From positions 186,001 through 250,000 of the forward strand of contig NZ_JAJQQP010000001.1 in the NCBI RefSeq assembly GCF_028994805.1: a DNA stretch of 64,000 nt. Direction: 5' to 3'. The position numbers were made by a program, and so were the translations under genes. Shown here piece after piece: positions 7,377 through 15,742 of the stretch. Source of the DNA: Promicromonospora iranensis. GTDB lineage: Bacteria > Actinomycetota > Actinomycetes > Actinomycetales > Cellulomonadaceae. Positions within the stretch are counted from its first letter, which is position 1, and every line of letters starts with the position of its first letter. A model generated the notes under the pieces. That model was given only the letters and a program-made list of their open reading frames with translations, was not told the origin of the DNA and made no database searches.

Positions 7377-9938
7377 TCAGGCTCCGCCGGCAGCCATCTG
7401 GCCTGACGGCGGCAGGTCCCGCGGCACCAGTCCGGCGCCCGCGGGCACCGACTGCGGCTCGGCCGGGGTCGGACGACGACGCTCGTCGCGCTCCACACCG
7501 CGGAACGTGAACTCGCCGAGGATGCCCTCTCCCTCGCCGTCGACGATCACCAGCTGACCAGCCGTGAGCTCGCCGAACAGGATCTTCTCGGACAGCGAGT
7601 CCTCGATCTCCCGCTGGATCGCCCGCTTGAGCGGCCGCGCACCGAGGACCGGGTCGTAACCCTTCTCGGCCAGCAGGTGCTTGGCGGCGGGCGTGAGCTC
7701 GAGGCCCATGTCCCGGTCGCGCATACGGCGGTCGAGCTTCGCGATCTCCAGGTCGACGATCTGGATGATCTCGTCCTGCGAGAGCTGCGGGAACACGACC
7801 GTGTCGTCGACGCGGTTGAGGAACTCCGGCCGGAAGTGCTGCTTGAGCTCCTCGTTGACCTTCGCCTTCATGCGCTCGTAGGAGGTCACCAGGTCGCCAC
7901 CGGAGTTGAAGCCGGTCTGGACGCCCTTGGCGATGTCCCGCGTGCCCAGGTTGGTGGTCATGATGATCACGGTGTTCTTGAAGTCGACCACTCGACCCTG
8001 CGAGTCCGTGAGCCGCCCGTCCTCGAGCACCTGGAGCAGCGAGTTGAAGATGTCGGCGTGCGCCTTCTCCACCTCGTCGAACAGGACCACGGAGAACGGC
8101 TTGCGACGGACCTTCTCGGTGAGCTGGCCACCCTCGTCGTAGCCGACGTATCCGGGCGGGGAGCCGAACAGTCGCGAGACCGTGTGCTTCTCCGAGAACT
8201 CGGACATGTCGAGCTGGATGAGGGCGTCCTCGTCGCCGAACAGGAACTCCGCGAGGGCCTTGGCGAGCTCGGTCTTACCGACACCCGTGGGGCCGGCGAA
8301 GATGAACGAGCCACCGGGGCGCTTCGGGTCCTTGAGACCGGCACGCGTACGGCGGATGGCCTGCGAGAGCGCCTTGATCGCCGTCTCCTGGCCGACGACC
8401 CGCTTGTGCAGCTCGTCCTCCATGTGGAGCAGCCTGCTGGACTCCTCCTCGGTGAGCTTGACGACCGGGATGCCCGTGGACATCGCCAGCACCTCGGCGA
8501 TCAGCTCGTCGTCGACCTCTGCGACCGTGTCGAGATCGCCCGACTTCCAGGCCTTCTCCTTGTCCGCACGGAGCTGCGTGAGCTGCTTCTCCTTGTCACG
8601 CAGGCCGGCGGCCTTCTCGAAGTCCTGCTCGTCGATGGCCGACTCCTTCTCGCGGCGCGCCTCGGCGATGTTCTCGTCGAGCTCCTTGAGCTCCGGCGGT
8701 GCCGTCATGCGACGGATGCGGAGGCGTGCGCCAGCCTCGTCGATCAGGTCGATCGCCTTGTCCGGCAGGAACCGGTCGTTGATGTACCGGTCGGCGAGCG
8801 TGGCCGCGGAGACCAGCGCGGAGTCCGTGATGGACACGCGGTGGTGCGCCTCGTAGCGGTCGCGCAGCCCCTTGAGGATCTCGATGGCGTGCTCGAGCGA
8901 CGGCTCGGACACCTGGATCGGCTGGAAGCGACGCTCCAGGGCCGGGTCCTTCTCGACGTACTTGCGGTACTCGTCGAGCGTGGTGGCACCGATGGTCTGC
9001 AGCTCACCGCGAGCCAGCATGGGCTTCAGGATGGAGGCGGCGTCGATCGCGCCCTCGGCGGCACCCGCACCCACCAGGGTGTGGATCTCGTCGATGAACA
9101 GGATGATGTCGCCGCGCGTGCGGATCTCCTTGAGCACCTTCTTGAGGCGCTCCTCGAAGTCACCGCGGTACCGCGAACCGGCGACCAGGGCGCCGAGGTC
9201 CAGCGTGTACAGCTGCTTGTCCTTGAGCGTCTCCGGGACATCGCCCTTGACGATGTCCTGCGCCAGGCCCTCGACCACCGCGGTCTTGCCGACGCCGGGC
9301 TCACCGATCAGCACCGGGTTGTTCTTGGTGCGGCGGGACAGGACCTGCATGACCCGCTCGATCTCCTGCGTACGACCGATGACCGGGTCCAGCTTGCCCT
9401 CGCGCGCGGCCTGGGTGAGGTTGCGGCCGAACTGGTCGAGCACTGCCGAGCCCGCGGGCTGGCCCTCCTGGGGACCGCCTGCGGAGACCGGCTCCTTACC
9501 CTGGTAGCCGCTCAGCAGCTGGATGACCTGCTGGCGCACCTTGTTCAGGTCGGCACCCATCTTGGTGAGCACCTGTGCTGCGACGCCCTCACCCTCGCGG
9601 ATGAGACCGAGCAGGATGTGCTCCGTGCCGATGTAGTTGTGGCCGAGCTGCAGCGCTTCGCGGAGCGACAGCTCAAGCACCTTCTTGGCGCGCGGCGTGA
9701 ACGGGATGTGCCCGCTCGGCGCCTGCTGCCCCTCACCGATGATCTCGGTGACCTGGGTGCGGACGCCGTCCAGCGAGATCCCGAGCGACTCGAGCGCCTT
9801 GGCGGCTACGCCCTCACCCTCGTGGATGAGGCCGAGCAGAATGTGCTCCGTGCCGATGTAGTTGTGGTTCAACATCCGCGCCTCTTCTTGGGCGAGGACG
9901 ACGACCCGACGGGCGCGATCCGTAAATCTCTCGAACAT
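7377..9938 (-). CDS. clpC: ATP-dependent Clp protease ATPase subunit ClpC
   Basis: An 853-residue Hsp100 unfoldase that feeds substrates to ClpP. The order is a Clp N-domain repeat pair (about 1-145), AAA+ domain 1 with Walker A GEPGVGKT at 212-219 and Walker B IDEIH, a UVR-type coiled linker around 425-460 ([20 protein letters not shown]), and AAA+ domain 2 with Walker A GPTGVGKT and sensor motifs. The ATG at 9938 is chosen because GGGAG lies 6 nt upstream and [11 protein letters not shown] is the family start; a longer frame begins 15 bp earlier. It is transcribed alone, with its own terminator and a repeat-rich upstream region. Confidence 0.97.
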   Translation of the reverse strand: MFERFTDRARRVVVLAQEEARMLNHNYIGTEHILLGLIHEGEGVAAKALESLGISLDGVRTQVTEIIGEGQQAPSGHIPFTPRAKKVLELSLREALQLGHNYIGTEHILLGLIREGEGVAAQVLTKMGADLNKVRQQVIQLLSGYQGKEPVSAGGPQEGQPAGSAVLDQFGRNLTQAAREGKLDPVIGRTQEIERVMQVLSRRTKNNPVLIGEPGVGKTAVVEGLAQDIVKGDVPETLKDKQLYTLDLGALVAGSRYRGDFEERLKKVLKEIRTRGDIILFIDEIHTLVGAGAAEGAIDAASILKPMLARGELQTIGATTLDEYRKYVEKDPALERRFQPIQVSEPSLEHAIEILKGLRDRYEAHHRVSITDSALVSAATLADRYINDRFLPDKAIDLIDEAGARLRIRRMTAPPELKELDENIAEARREKESAIDEQDFEKAAGLRDKEKQLTQLRADKEKAWKSGDLDTVAEVDDELIAEVLAMSTGIPVVKLTEEESSRLLHMEDELHKRVVGQETAIKALSQAIRRTRAGLKDPKRPGGSFIFAGPTGVGKTELAKALAEFLFGDEDALIQLDMSEFSEKHTVSRLFGSPPGYVGYDEGGQLTEKVRRKPFSVVLFDEVEKAHADIFNSLLQVLEDGRLTDSQGRVVDFKNTVIIMTTNLGTRDIAKGVQTGFNSGGDLVTSYERMKAKVNEELKQHFRPEFLNRVDDTVVFPQLSQDEIIQIVDLEIAKLDRRMRDRDMGLELTPAAKHLLAEKGYDPVLGARPLKRAIQREIEDSLSEKILFGELTAGQLVIVDGEGEGILGEFTFRGVERDERRRPTPAEPQSVPAGAGLVPRDLPPSGQMAAGGA

Positions 9939-10021
9939 GTGCTGCTCCCTCACGAGCGGCGTACACCTGCACCGGCGGTACCAGGCCTGACCGCAACGAC
10001 TCTATGCGGTCACAACGTGCC

Positions 10022-10096
10022 CATGGGCCGGTTGATGCCCATGTTCGCCAGGGGCGTGACGATGTCCGTCCCTGGTCCGTCCCTGGTCCGTCCCTG
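10022..10096. promoter_or_regulatory. clpC upstream control region: palindromes and three 11-bp direct repeats
   Basis: The 318-bp gap between clpC and the divergent gene at 10257 holds three ordered elements: an inverted repeat CATGGGC/GCCCATG (10022-10043), a CGCC-AGG-GGCG palindrome at 10046-10056, and three perfect tandem copies of GTCCGTCCCTG at 10064-10096. The CGCC/GGCG palindrome with TTCGCC..GGGGCG resembles the ClgR activator box (CGC-N5-GCG) that controls clp genes in actinobacteria. That identification is tentative. The 11-bp period places the repeats on one helix face. Confidence 0.4.
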
Positions 10097-10256
10097 GAGA
10101 GGCGCCGAGCACCCCGTTGCGTGACGACACGCCCGGGTGCAGGCTCTGGGTGGCGAGTCCCGGCTGATTCCGGGCCGATTCCGGTGGAGGTCGTTGACGC
10201 CTTCCGCCGCACCCGGCAGTCTCGTGTCGAACCCGAACCCACCCCGGGGAGGCCAC

Positions 10257-10877
10257 ATGGCGGACGAACCGAGCCCGACCCCCGAGTCCTGGGAACAGAT
10301 CGTCGCGCGCTTCGCGCGTTTCTCCGGTGTCGTCGGCGAGGTCGACGACCCCCTGACCTGGGGACTCGACCTGGTCGAGGAGGAGGTCACCGGGATCGCC
10401 GACAGCACGGACCCCACCGAGGAGCGCTTCCTGCGCTCCTACCGCACGTTCTCCGGCGAGACCGTCGAGGTCGAGACGCTCCGCGTCCCCGCGACGCCGG
10501 CACAGATCGAGGACATCGTCCGCGCCGCCTGCAGCGGCGCGCTCGTCGCACCGCTGCACGCCGACGTCGACCCGTCGGCGCCGCCGGAGATCGCCGACGT
10601 GGCCGACCTGGCCGAGTCCTACCAGGACTACCGCAGCGCCATGCGGGCCATCGTGGCCGAGGTCGACGACGTCCCGTGCGAGACACGGCAGTTCCGGGTC
10701 GACGGCACGGGCAAGCGCTGCATGCGCGTCACCGTGCGCAACGTGACCGCCGTCTACTCCCCGGCCGCCGACCGTGCGGTCGTCGTGACCGGCCCCGCCG
10801 ACCTCGTGGACCGGGTGGACGTGGTCACCCGCCCCATCCGCAACCTCCTCCACGGCGAGGAAGGCCCGCGCTTCTAA
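10257..10877 (+). CDS. conserved hypothetical protein
   Basis: A 206-residue acidic soluble protein that I do not recognise. The ATG at 10257 is chosen over the longer open frame because a GGGGAGG Shine-Dalgarno ends 5 nt upstream. There is no signal peptide, membrane helix or obvious catalytic motif. Hydrophilic Asp/Glu-rich stretches alternate with a few short hydrophobic strands. It is divergent from clpC and followed 49 bp later by a surface-protein gene on the same strand. Confidence 0.75.
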   Translation: MADEPSPTPESWEQIVARFARFSGVVGEVDDPLTWGLDLVEEEVTGIADSTDPTEERFLRSYRTFSGETVEVETLRVPATPAQIEDIVRAACSGALVAPLHADVDPSAPPEIADVADLAESYQDYRSAMRAIVAEVDDVPCETRQFRVDGTGKRCMRVTVRNVTAVYSPAADRAVVVTGPADLVDRVDVVTRPIRNLLHGEEGPRF

Positions 10878-10926
10878 CCCGCTCCTCATCCTCGGCAGCA
10901 CGCCGCACGGCGGTACGATCGCCGCT

Positions 10927-11784
10927 GTGATACGTGCCACCGCCTCTGACACGACGCCGCAGCCGACGGTGCGTGCTGCCCCGGCACGACGTCGCGCCCT
11001 GCTGGTGCTGCTCCTGCTGACGGTGCTCGCCCTGGGAAGCAGCACCGTCGCCGGGCAGCGCGCCACCGCCGCCGAGCGCTCGAACGACAACATCTGGGTG
11101 AACGTCGACGGCGTCGCCTTCGAGCGGGGCAGGGAGAGCGACGAGGTCGCCTACGTCGTCCGGCCGCCGGGGGAACGCAGGGGCGGCAGGGCCTTCTCCC
11201 GCGAGCTCACCCGGGAGGAGCAGGACCACGGCTGGGCCGCGTTCTGGGAGGCGCGGCAGGCCTACCCCGACGGGTACTGCGTGGTGTGGGTGGAGGTCGA
11301 GGACGCGAGCAGCTGGCACGAGTCGAGGAACAACACCGCGTGCTGGGGCAACCCCCAGCAGGCTCCGACGTCGACACCCACCCCGACCCCCACCCCGTCC
11401 GAGACCGACAAGCCCACACAGGGGCGGGCCCCGGCCGCGCCGAAGCCGGCACGCCCGCAGCCCCCCGCCGAGTCGCCGACGCCCTCGTCGACCCCGACGC
11501 CGACCGCGACGCCCACGCCGACCCCGACGCCCACGCCCAGCGCGAGCCCGTCACCGTCACCGTCGCCGTCCGTCTCGAGCACGCCGAGCCCTTCGCCATC
11601 CCACACGTCCCCCCAGGCGGCGCTCCTGCAGAACCTCCGTGAGCAGCAGAAGCCCCAGACCCAGGCGGTCGCCGTCCAGCAGGACGAGATCATCTCGCCG
11701 CTCGGCTGGGTGGCAGTGCTGGGCAGCGGTGCGCTGCTCACCGCCGGCGGGGTGCTGCTGCTGTGGCGTCGCCTGCTGATCTGA
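10927..11784 (+). CDS. surface-anchored protein with Pro/Thr/Ser-rich stalk
   Basis: A 285-residue exported protein of unknown function. An N-terminal hydrophobic segment (about residues 23-42) probably serves as signal peptide. A small folded domain follows (about 48-130, containing the only two cysteines, in YCVVW and TACWG). Next is a long low-complexity linker of TP, SP and PT repeats (about 133-225), a short charged region, and a C-terminal transmembrane helix ending WRRLLI. This architecture fits a wall-spanning stalk with a small extracellular head. No LPxTG motif was seen. The start is GTG at 10927. The TP-repeat DNA is slippage-prone. Confidence 0.75.
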   Translation: MIRATASDTTPQPTVRAAPARRRALLVLLLLTVLALGSSTVAGQRATAAERSNDNIWVNVDGVAFERGRESDEVAYVVRPPGERRGGRAFSRELTREEQDHGWAAFWEARQAYPDGYCVVWVEVEDASSWHESRNNTACWGNPQQAPTSTPTPTPTPSETDKPTQGRAPAAPKPARPQPPAESPTPSSTPTPTATPTPTPTPTPSASPSPSPSPSVSSTPSPSPSHTSPQAALLQNLREQQKPQTQAVAVQQDEIISPLGWVAVLGSGALLTAGGVLLLWRRLLI

Positions 11785-11837
11785 ACCTGCCGACCTGAAC
11801 CGGCCGACCTGAACCGGCCCAGGGCAGACTGGGGTAC

Positions 11838-12416
11838 GTGAGCACTCCCGCTGGTCTCCTCCTGACACCTGGCGCAGGCGCGAACCGGGACAGCCCGGCG
11901 CTCGTCGCGGTGGAGCAGGCCCTGACCGACGCCGAACCGCCCCTCCCCGTACGCCGGGCCGACTTCCCGTACCGCCTGGAGGGCCGGCGGATGCCGGACC
12001 GCGCGCCGGTCGCCGTCGCGCACCTGCGGGCGGAGGCCGCCGCGTGGGCGGACGAGCTCGGTGTCGCGACCGACCGGCTGCTCCTCGGCGGACGGTCGTA
12101 CGGCGGACGGATGTGCTCGATGGCCGTGGCGGAGGGCCTGCCCGCGGCAGGCCTGGTACTGCTCAGCTACCCGCTGCACCCACCGGGGCGGCCCGAGAAG
12201 CTCCGCGTGGAGCACTTCGGGCAGATCACGGTCCCCACGCTGTTCGTGTCCGGCGACAAAGACCAGTTCGGCACCCCCGACGAGCTCGCGGAGCACGTGG
12301 CCACGATCCCGGGGCCCGTCACGACGGTGACGCTGTCCGGCGCGCACGACATGCGCGGCGCCGCCCGGCAGCAGGAGGTCGCGGACGCCGTGGCGAGCTG
12401 GGTCGCCTCGCTGTGA
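11838..12416 (+). CDS. small alpha/beta hydrolase (KANL3/Tex30-like)
   Basis: A 192-residue alpha/beta hydrolase lacking a large lid. The nucleophile elbow GRSYGG contains the catalytic serine (about residue 88). The acid is probably the Asp in SGDKDQFG and the histidine the one in SGAHDM. The N-terminal LLLTPGAGANRDSPAL segment matches the oxyanion-hole region of this compact family. The substrate is unknown. The start is GTG at 11838. It converges on the deformylase gene with only 25 bp between the stops. Confidence 0.82.
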   Translation: MSTPAGLLLTPGAGANRDSPALVAVEQALTDAEPPLPVRRADFPYRLEGRRMPDRAPVAVAHLRAEAAAWADELGVATDRLLLGGRSYGGRMCSMAVAEGLPAAGLVLLSYPLHPPGRPEKLRVEHFGQITVPTLFVSGDKDQFGTPDELAEHVATIPGPVTTVTLSGAHDMRGAARQQEVADAVASWVASL

Positions 12417-12441
12417 GCACAACCCACGCCGGACGAGCGGG

Positions 12442-13131
12442 TCAGCGGCCGCCGGCCGGCTTCTCGGGATACTCCGGCGGCGTCTTGTCGAGCTCGATGG
12501 CGATCTCGCGACGCTCCGCGACGATGTGCGGACGTTCCTCGTCCCGCTGCTCCAGCGCGTCCGCCTGCAGGTCCTCGCTCAGGTGGTCCCAGTAGAGGGT
12601 GCCGTCGAGATGCTGCGACTCGTGGATGAGGCAACGCGCCAGGTACCCGGTGCCCGACAGCTGCACCGGCCCGCCGTGCTGGTCCACACCGCGTACCGTC
12701 GCCCGGCCGGGGCGTTCCAGCGGCTCGTACGCGCCGGGGACCGAGAGGCAGCCCTCCTCCTCGGTCTCGGGCTCGGCCTCGAGGTCCATCTCGAGCACCG
12801 GGTTCACCACGTGGCCCACGTGCCGGTCCCCCGTCGAGTCGGTGAGGTCGTACACGAACACCCGCAGGTCCACACCGATCTGGGGCGCCGCGAGACCCAC
12901 ACCCTGGGCCGACTCCATGGTGGCGAACAGGTCGTCGACCAGCCGGGCGAGCTCCGGGGTCGAGAACGTGTCGACCGTCCGGGCCGGGGTGTGCAGCACC
13001 GGCTCGCCGATCTCGGTGATGCGCAGCACGCGGCCGCGGTGCACCTCGGGCGCTGTCGCGGGGTATTCCTCGACCGGTTCGCCGAGCAGGTAGGTGACGG
13101 GCTTGCGCCGTCGGGCGCGGGTCCATGCCAT
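12442..13131 (-). CDS. def: peptide deformylase
   Basis: A 229-residue peptide deformylase, which removes the formyl group from nascent proteins. The three family motifs are intact: GVGLAAPQIG (77-86), EEGCLS with metal ligand Cys128, and HESQH with His170 and His174. It has a longer N-terminal tail than the roughly 170-residue enzymes of many bacteria, as is common in actinobacterial copies. The ATG at 13131 is the family-like start; the open frame continues upstream without homology. Confidence 0.95.
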   Translation of the reverse strand: MAWTRARRRKPVTYLLGEPVEEYPATAPEVHRGRVLRITEIGEPVLHTPARTVDTFSTPELARLVDDLFATMESAQGVGLAAPQIGVDLRVFVYDLTDSTGDRHVGHVVNPVLEMDLEAEPETEEEGCLSVPGAYEPLERPGRATVRGVDQHGGPVQLSGTGYLARCLIHESQHLDGTLYWDHLSEDLQADALEQRDEERPHIVAERREIAIELDKTPPEYPEKPAGGR

Positions 13132-13200
13132 GGCACAGAGGGTACCTTCGACGCATGCAGTCCACGCCGATCCGCGACGCCGCGCACCTGAGCGGCCCGT

Positions 13201-13629
13201 ATGGCGGATGAGTCGAGGGACCGGCTCCGGCGTCGGGTGGTAGCGGCTCTCGCGGCCGGCATGACGGTGGCAGCAGGGCTGTCCGTGCGGTCGGTGCTCG
13301 GCGGCGACCTCGCGAAGTATGCGGGTGACGCGCTCTACGCGCTGCTGATCTTCTGGCTCGTGCTCGTGGTGGCGCCGCGCAGCCGGGCCTGGGTGGCTGC
13401 TGCGGTGGCGTTCGGGGTAAGCGTGACGGTCGAGCTCTTCCAGCTCACCGGTGTCCCCGCCGAGCTGGGCGCGCACAGCACGCTCGCGCGGCTGGTGCTC
13501 GGCACCACCTTCAACGCGCCGGACCTGCCGTTTTACGCCCTGGGTGCAGTGCTCGGGTGGGCCCTGCACCGCGCCGCCGGGGAGATCCGGTCGGCGCGAC
13601 GACGCCGGCGCGCCGCGCACTCCCGCTAG
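13201..13629 (+). CDS. DUF2809 family membrane protein
   Basis: A 142-residue integral membrane protein with about four hydrophobic helices and a basic C-terminal tail (RSARRRRRAAHSR). The pattern GDALYALLIFWLV, VELFQLTG and an LG(T/S)TFN(A/S)PDL(P/I)FYALGA-like stretch fits DUF2809, whose function is unknown. Its TAG stop and the stop of the convergent TetR gene share the palindrome CTAG, so the two coding regions overlap tail to tail by 4 bp. Confidence 0.85.
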   Translation: MADESRDRLRRRVVAALAAGMTVAAGLSVRSVLGGDLAKYAGDALYALLIFWLVLVVAPRSRAWVAAAVAFGVSVTVELFQLTGVPAELGAHSTLARLVLGTTFNAPDLPFYALGAVLGWALHRAAGEIRSARRRRRAAHSR

Positions 13630-14231
13630 GCGGAGCCCGCCAGCCCTCGCAGCGCGTGCCGGACGATCGCCCGCACGCCCTCGGGCGTGAGGTCGCCGGA
13701 CCGTTCCGTCCAGCGGCGCGTGACCGGCGCGAAGATCAGGTCCACGGCCAGGTCCAGGTCGACGTCGACGTCGAGCTGGCCCACCTCCTGCGCCCGGCGC
13801 AGCCGCCGCCGCTTGAGCTCCCGCATGGGCTCGTCCAGCCGCTCGCGATAGGCCTGACCGAGCTCGGGGTCCTCGATGATCGCCGCGGTGAGACCACGCA
13901 GGGCACGGTCGAACGCGGGGTCGGCGAACTCCTCGACGGTGGCGACCAGCACGGCCGTCAGGTCTTCCTCGAGGTCACCCGTGTCAGGCAGGTCCACCGG
14001 CTCCCCCGGCCCCAGCGAGCGCTCGAGGACGGCGTCCAGCACCAGGGCACCCTTGGTGGGCCACCACCGGTAGATCGTCTGCTTGCCGACGCCGGCCCGG
14101 GCAGCCACCTTCTCGATGGTCAGCCGCGCATAGCCGAGCTCGGCGACGACGTCGAAGGTCGTGGCGAGGATCGCCGCGCGGGTGGCGGGGTTGCGACGTC
14201 GCCCGGTGGACGCCTGCTGTGCGGTCGGCAT
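13626..14231 (-). CDS. TetR-family repressor, probably of the divergent SDR gene
   Basis: A 201-residue TetR-type regulator. The N-terminal helix-turn-helix (about 20-65) contains the signature AxxAGVGKQTIYRWWPTK, followed by a C-terminal TetR_C-type ligand domain. The ATG at 14231 is chosen from homology; the open frame runs on upstream across the promoter region. It is divergent from the SDR gene at 14341, and the 109-bp gap contains a promoter and a perfect 7-bp inverted repeat, so local repression of itself and the SDR is likely. Confidence 0.9.
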   Translation of the reverse strand: MPTAQQASTGRRRNPATRAAILATTFDVVAELGYARLTIEKVAARAGVGKQTIYRWWPTKGALVLDAVLERSLGPGEPVDLPDTGDLEEDLTAVLVATVEEFADPAFDRALRGLTAAIIEDPELGQAYRERLDEPMRELKRRRLRRAQEVGQLDVDVDLDLAVDLIFAPVTRRWTERSGDLTPEGVRAIVRHALRGLAGSA

Positions 14232-14268
14232 GCATGAACGATATCCCACCAAGACGAGACGTTGCGTA

Positions 14269-14320
14269 TTGACAAAACGAGCTAGCGCTGCCATAGTCTT
14301 TAACGAGACGCACCGTCTCG
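14269..14320 (+). promoter_or_regulatory. promoter and TetR operator of the SDR gene
   Basis: The -35 hexamer TTGACA (14269-14274) and -10 CATAGT (14292-14297) are 17 bp apart. A perfect inverted repeat CGAGACG-CAC-CGTCTCG (14304-14320) covers the predicted transcription start. A further half-site CGAGACG lies upstream at 14255-14261, before the TetR start. A repressor bound over the start would block initiation. Confidence 0.7.
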
Positions 14321-14340
14321 CCAACTGTGAGGGGATCTCC

Positions 14341-15186
14341 ATGAACGAACCGACCACCACCCCGCGGCGTCGCACCTGGTTCATCACCGGGGCGAGCCGT
14401 GGCCTCGGCCGTGCTTTCACCGATGCGGCCCTGGCCGCGGGTGACCAGGTCGCCGCCGTATCGCGCACGATCCGGGACGACGACCAGCGCGACGGCCTGG
14501 TCCAGATCACCGCCGACGTCCGTGACCCGGCGTCGGTCCGCGCGGCCGTCCAGCAGGCCGTCGACGCCTTCGGACGGCTCGACATCGTGATCAACAACGC
14601 CGGGACCATGTCGTACGGGTTCGTCGAGGAGTTCACCGAGGCGCAGGTCCGCGCCCAGCTGGAGACCAACTTCTTCGGCGCCGTCTGGGTGACCCAGGCA
14701 GTGGCCCCGGTGCTCCGCCGGCAACGGTCCGGCCACCTCATCCAGGTCTCCAGCATCGGCGGCCTGGCCGGCTTCGCCGGCACCGGGCTGTACAGCGCGA
14801 GCAAGTTCGCGCTGGAGGGCTTGAGCGAGGCCGTGGCGCACGAGCTCGCCGACTTCGGCGTCGACGTGACGATCGTCCAGCCGGGCGGCTACTGGACCGA
14901 CCTCTACACCGCGATGGACACCGCGACACCCCTGCCCGAGTACGACGGGCTGCGCGACCACCTGGCCGCGCAGTTCGCCGAGAACAGTGTCGACAGCGAC
15001 CCGAAGCGTGCCGCCGCGGCGATCCTCGAGCTCACCGCGAGCCCTCGCCCACCGCGCCGGCTGCTCCTCGGCGGCACCGCCTACGACATCGCGTTCGACG
15101 TCACCGACGAGCGGCGGCGGACCTGGAAGGAGTGGGAGGCCGTGAGCCGTGCGGCCGAGGAGCCGATCCCGGCACCGCCCGGGTAG
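14341..15186 (+). CDS. SDR-family oxidoreductase
   Basis: A 281-residue classical short-chain dehydrogenase with TGASRGLG (17-24), NNAG (85-88) and catalytic Ser138, Tyr151 and Lys155 (YSASK). The C-terminus (after PGGYWTDLY) resembles the group of TetR-controlled actinobacterial SDRs acting on unknown carbonyl compounds. The ATG at 14341 follows a GAGGGG Shine-Dalgarno by 6 nt and lies just behind the operator. It is probably inducible by the ligand of the adjacent TetR protein. Confidence 0.9.
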   Translation: MNEPTTTPRRRTWFITGASRGLGRAFTDAALAAGDQVAAVSRTIRDDDQRDGLVQITADVRDPASVRAAVQQAVDAFGRLDIVINNAGTMSYGFVEEFTEAQVRAQLETNFFGAVWVTQAVAPVLRRQRSGHLIQVSSIGGLAGFAGTGLYSASKFALEGLSEAVAHELADFGVDVTIVQPGGYWTDLYTAMDTATPLPEYDGLRDHLAAQFAENSVDSDPKRAAAAILELTASPRPPRRLLLGGTAYDIAFDVTDERRRTWKEWEAVSRAAEEPIPAPPG

Positions 15187-15349
15187 GCCAGGGCGCAGGC
15201 CGACGGCGCGCTGTCACACAGAGGGCGGCTGTGCCGTCGGCGGGGCGGAGAACACACGCGAGGACGGGCTCGACGACGTCAGACCATCAGGCCTATCCGA
15301 CACCGAATGGGCGGACGTTTCCAGATCAAAGTCGTACCTTTCAGTACTA

Positions 15350-15580
15350 ATGGTTGGGTTCGATGCGCCAGCCGACAGCCCGGACGGCGTCAAGGATCTG
15401 GAACCGTGGTTCCGGCCACGTGTCAAGGGCTTCGGCGACGGCACCAAGTACGACGACATGCACTCCGTCTATAGCCCGCACATGCCGTATATGACCCAGC
15501 ATTGCAGACTCCTGGACGACTTCGTCCGGGAGTATCTGATTCCGTGGGCACGTCAGAGCGTTCGCCCCGCAATTGACTAA
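15350..15580 (+). CDS. small hypothetical ORF in accessory region
   Basis: A possible 76-residue protein, rich in aromatic and charged residues (EPWFRPRVKGFG, EYLIPWARQS), with no family I recognise. There is no good Shine-Dalgarno before the ATG at 15350, and the open frame extends upstream into low-confidence sequence. It may be a fragment of a larger gene in this rearranged stretch. The 163 bp before it (15187-15349) hold nothing recognisable. Confidence 0.3.
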   Translation: MVGFDAPADSPDGVKDLEPWFRPRVKGFGDGTKYDDMHSVYSPHMPYMTQHCRLLDDFVREYLIPWARQSVRPAID

Positions 15581-15584
15581 GGCC

Positions 15585-15742
15585 ATGACCGCTGCGAGAT
15601 AGCCCTGGACCACCGGTGCGAAGCCGTAGGGCACGTAGTCGCTGAACTGGTCCGGCGTAGCCCACGCGAGGTCCGAGAGTTCCTCCGTGTCGGCCACGTA
15701 CGCCGTGCCGCTCTTAACCTCGCAAGCCATTCGGTCGAACAG
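15585..15742 (-). pseudogene. C-terminal remnant of a Nudix hydrolase
   Basis: Minus-strand codons from about 15742 to 15585 encode ELSDLAWATPDQFSDYV and PYGFAPVVQGYL, the pattern of the last 50 residues of many actinobacterial Nudix hydrolases. The Nudix box and everything before it are missing. At its 5' side the frame runs into the 3' end of the AbiEii gene, whose stop codon lies inside the Nudix sequence in another frame. It looks like the scar of an insertion or deletion that brought the AbiE pair next to a chromosomal Nudix gene. Confidence 0.55.

Noticed and set aside
7677-10124. 815-codon plus-strand open frame opposite clpC
   Set aside because: ClpC on the minus strand is unmistakable; the antisense frame is rich in Leu/Arg/Val repeats and has no known domain.
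11350-11640. Tandem repeats that could be a CRISPR or VNTR locus
   Set aside because: The repeats are in-frame Thr/Pro and Ser/Pro codons of a surface-protein stalk, with no fixed unit and spacer.
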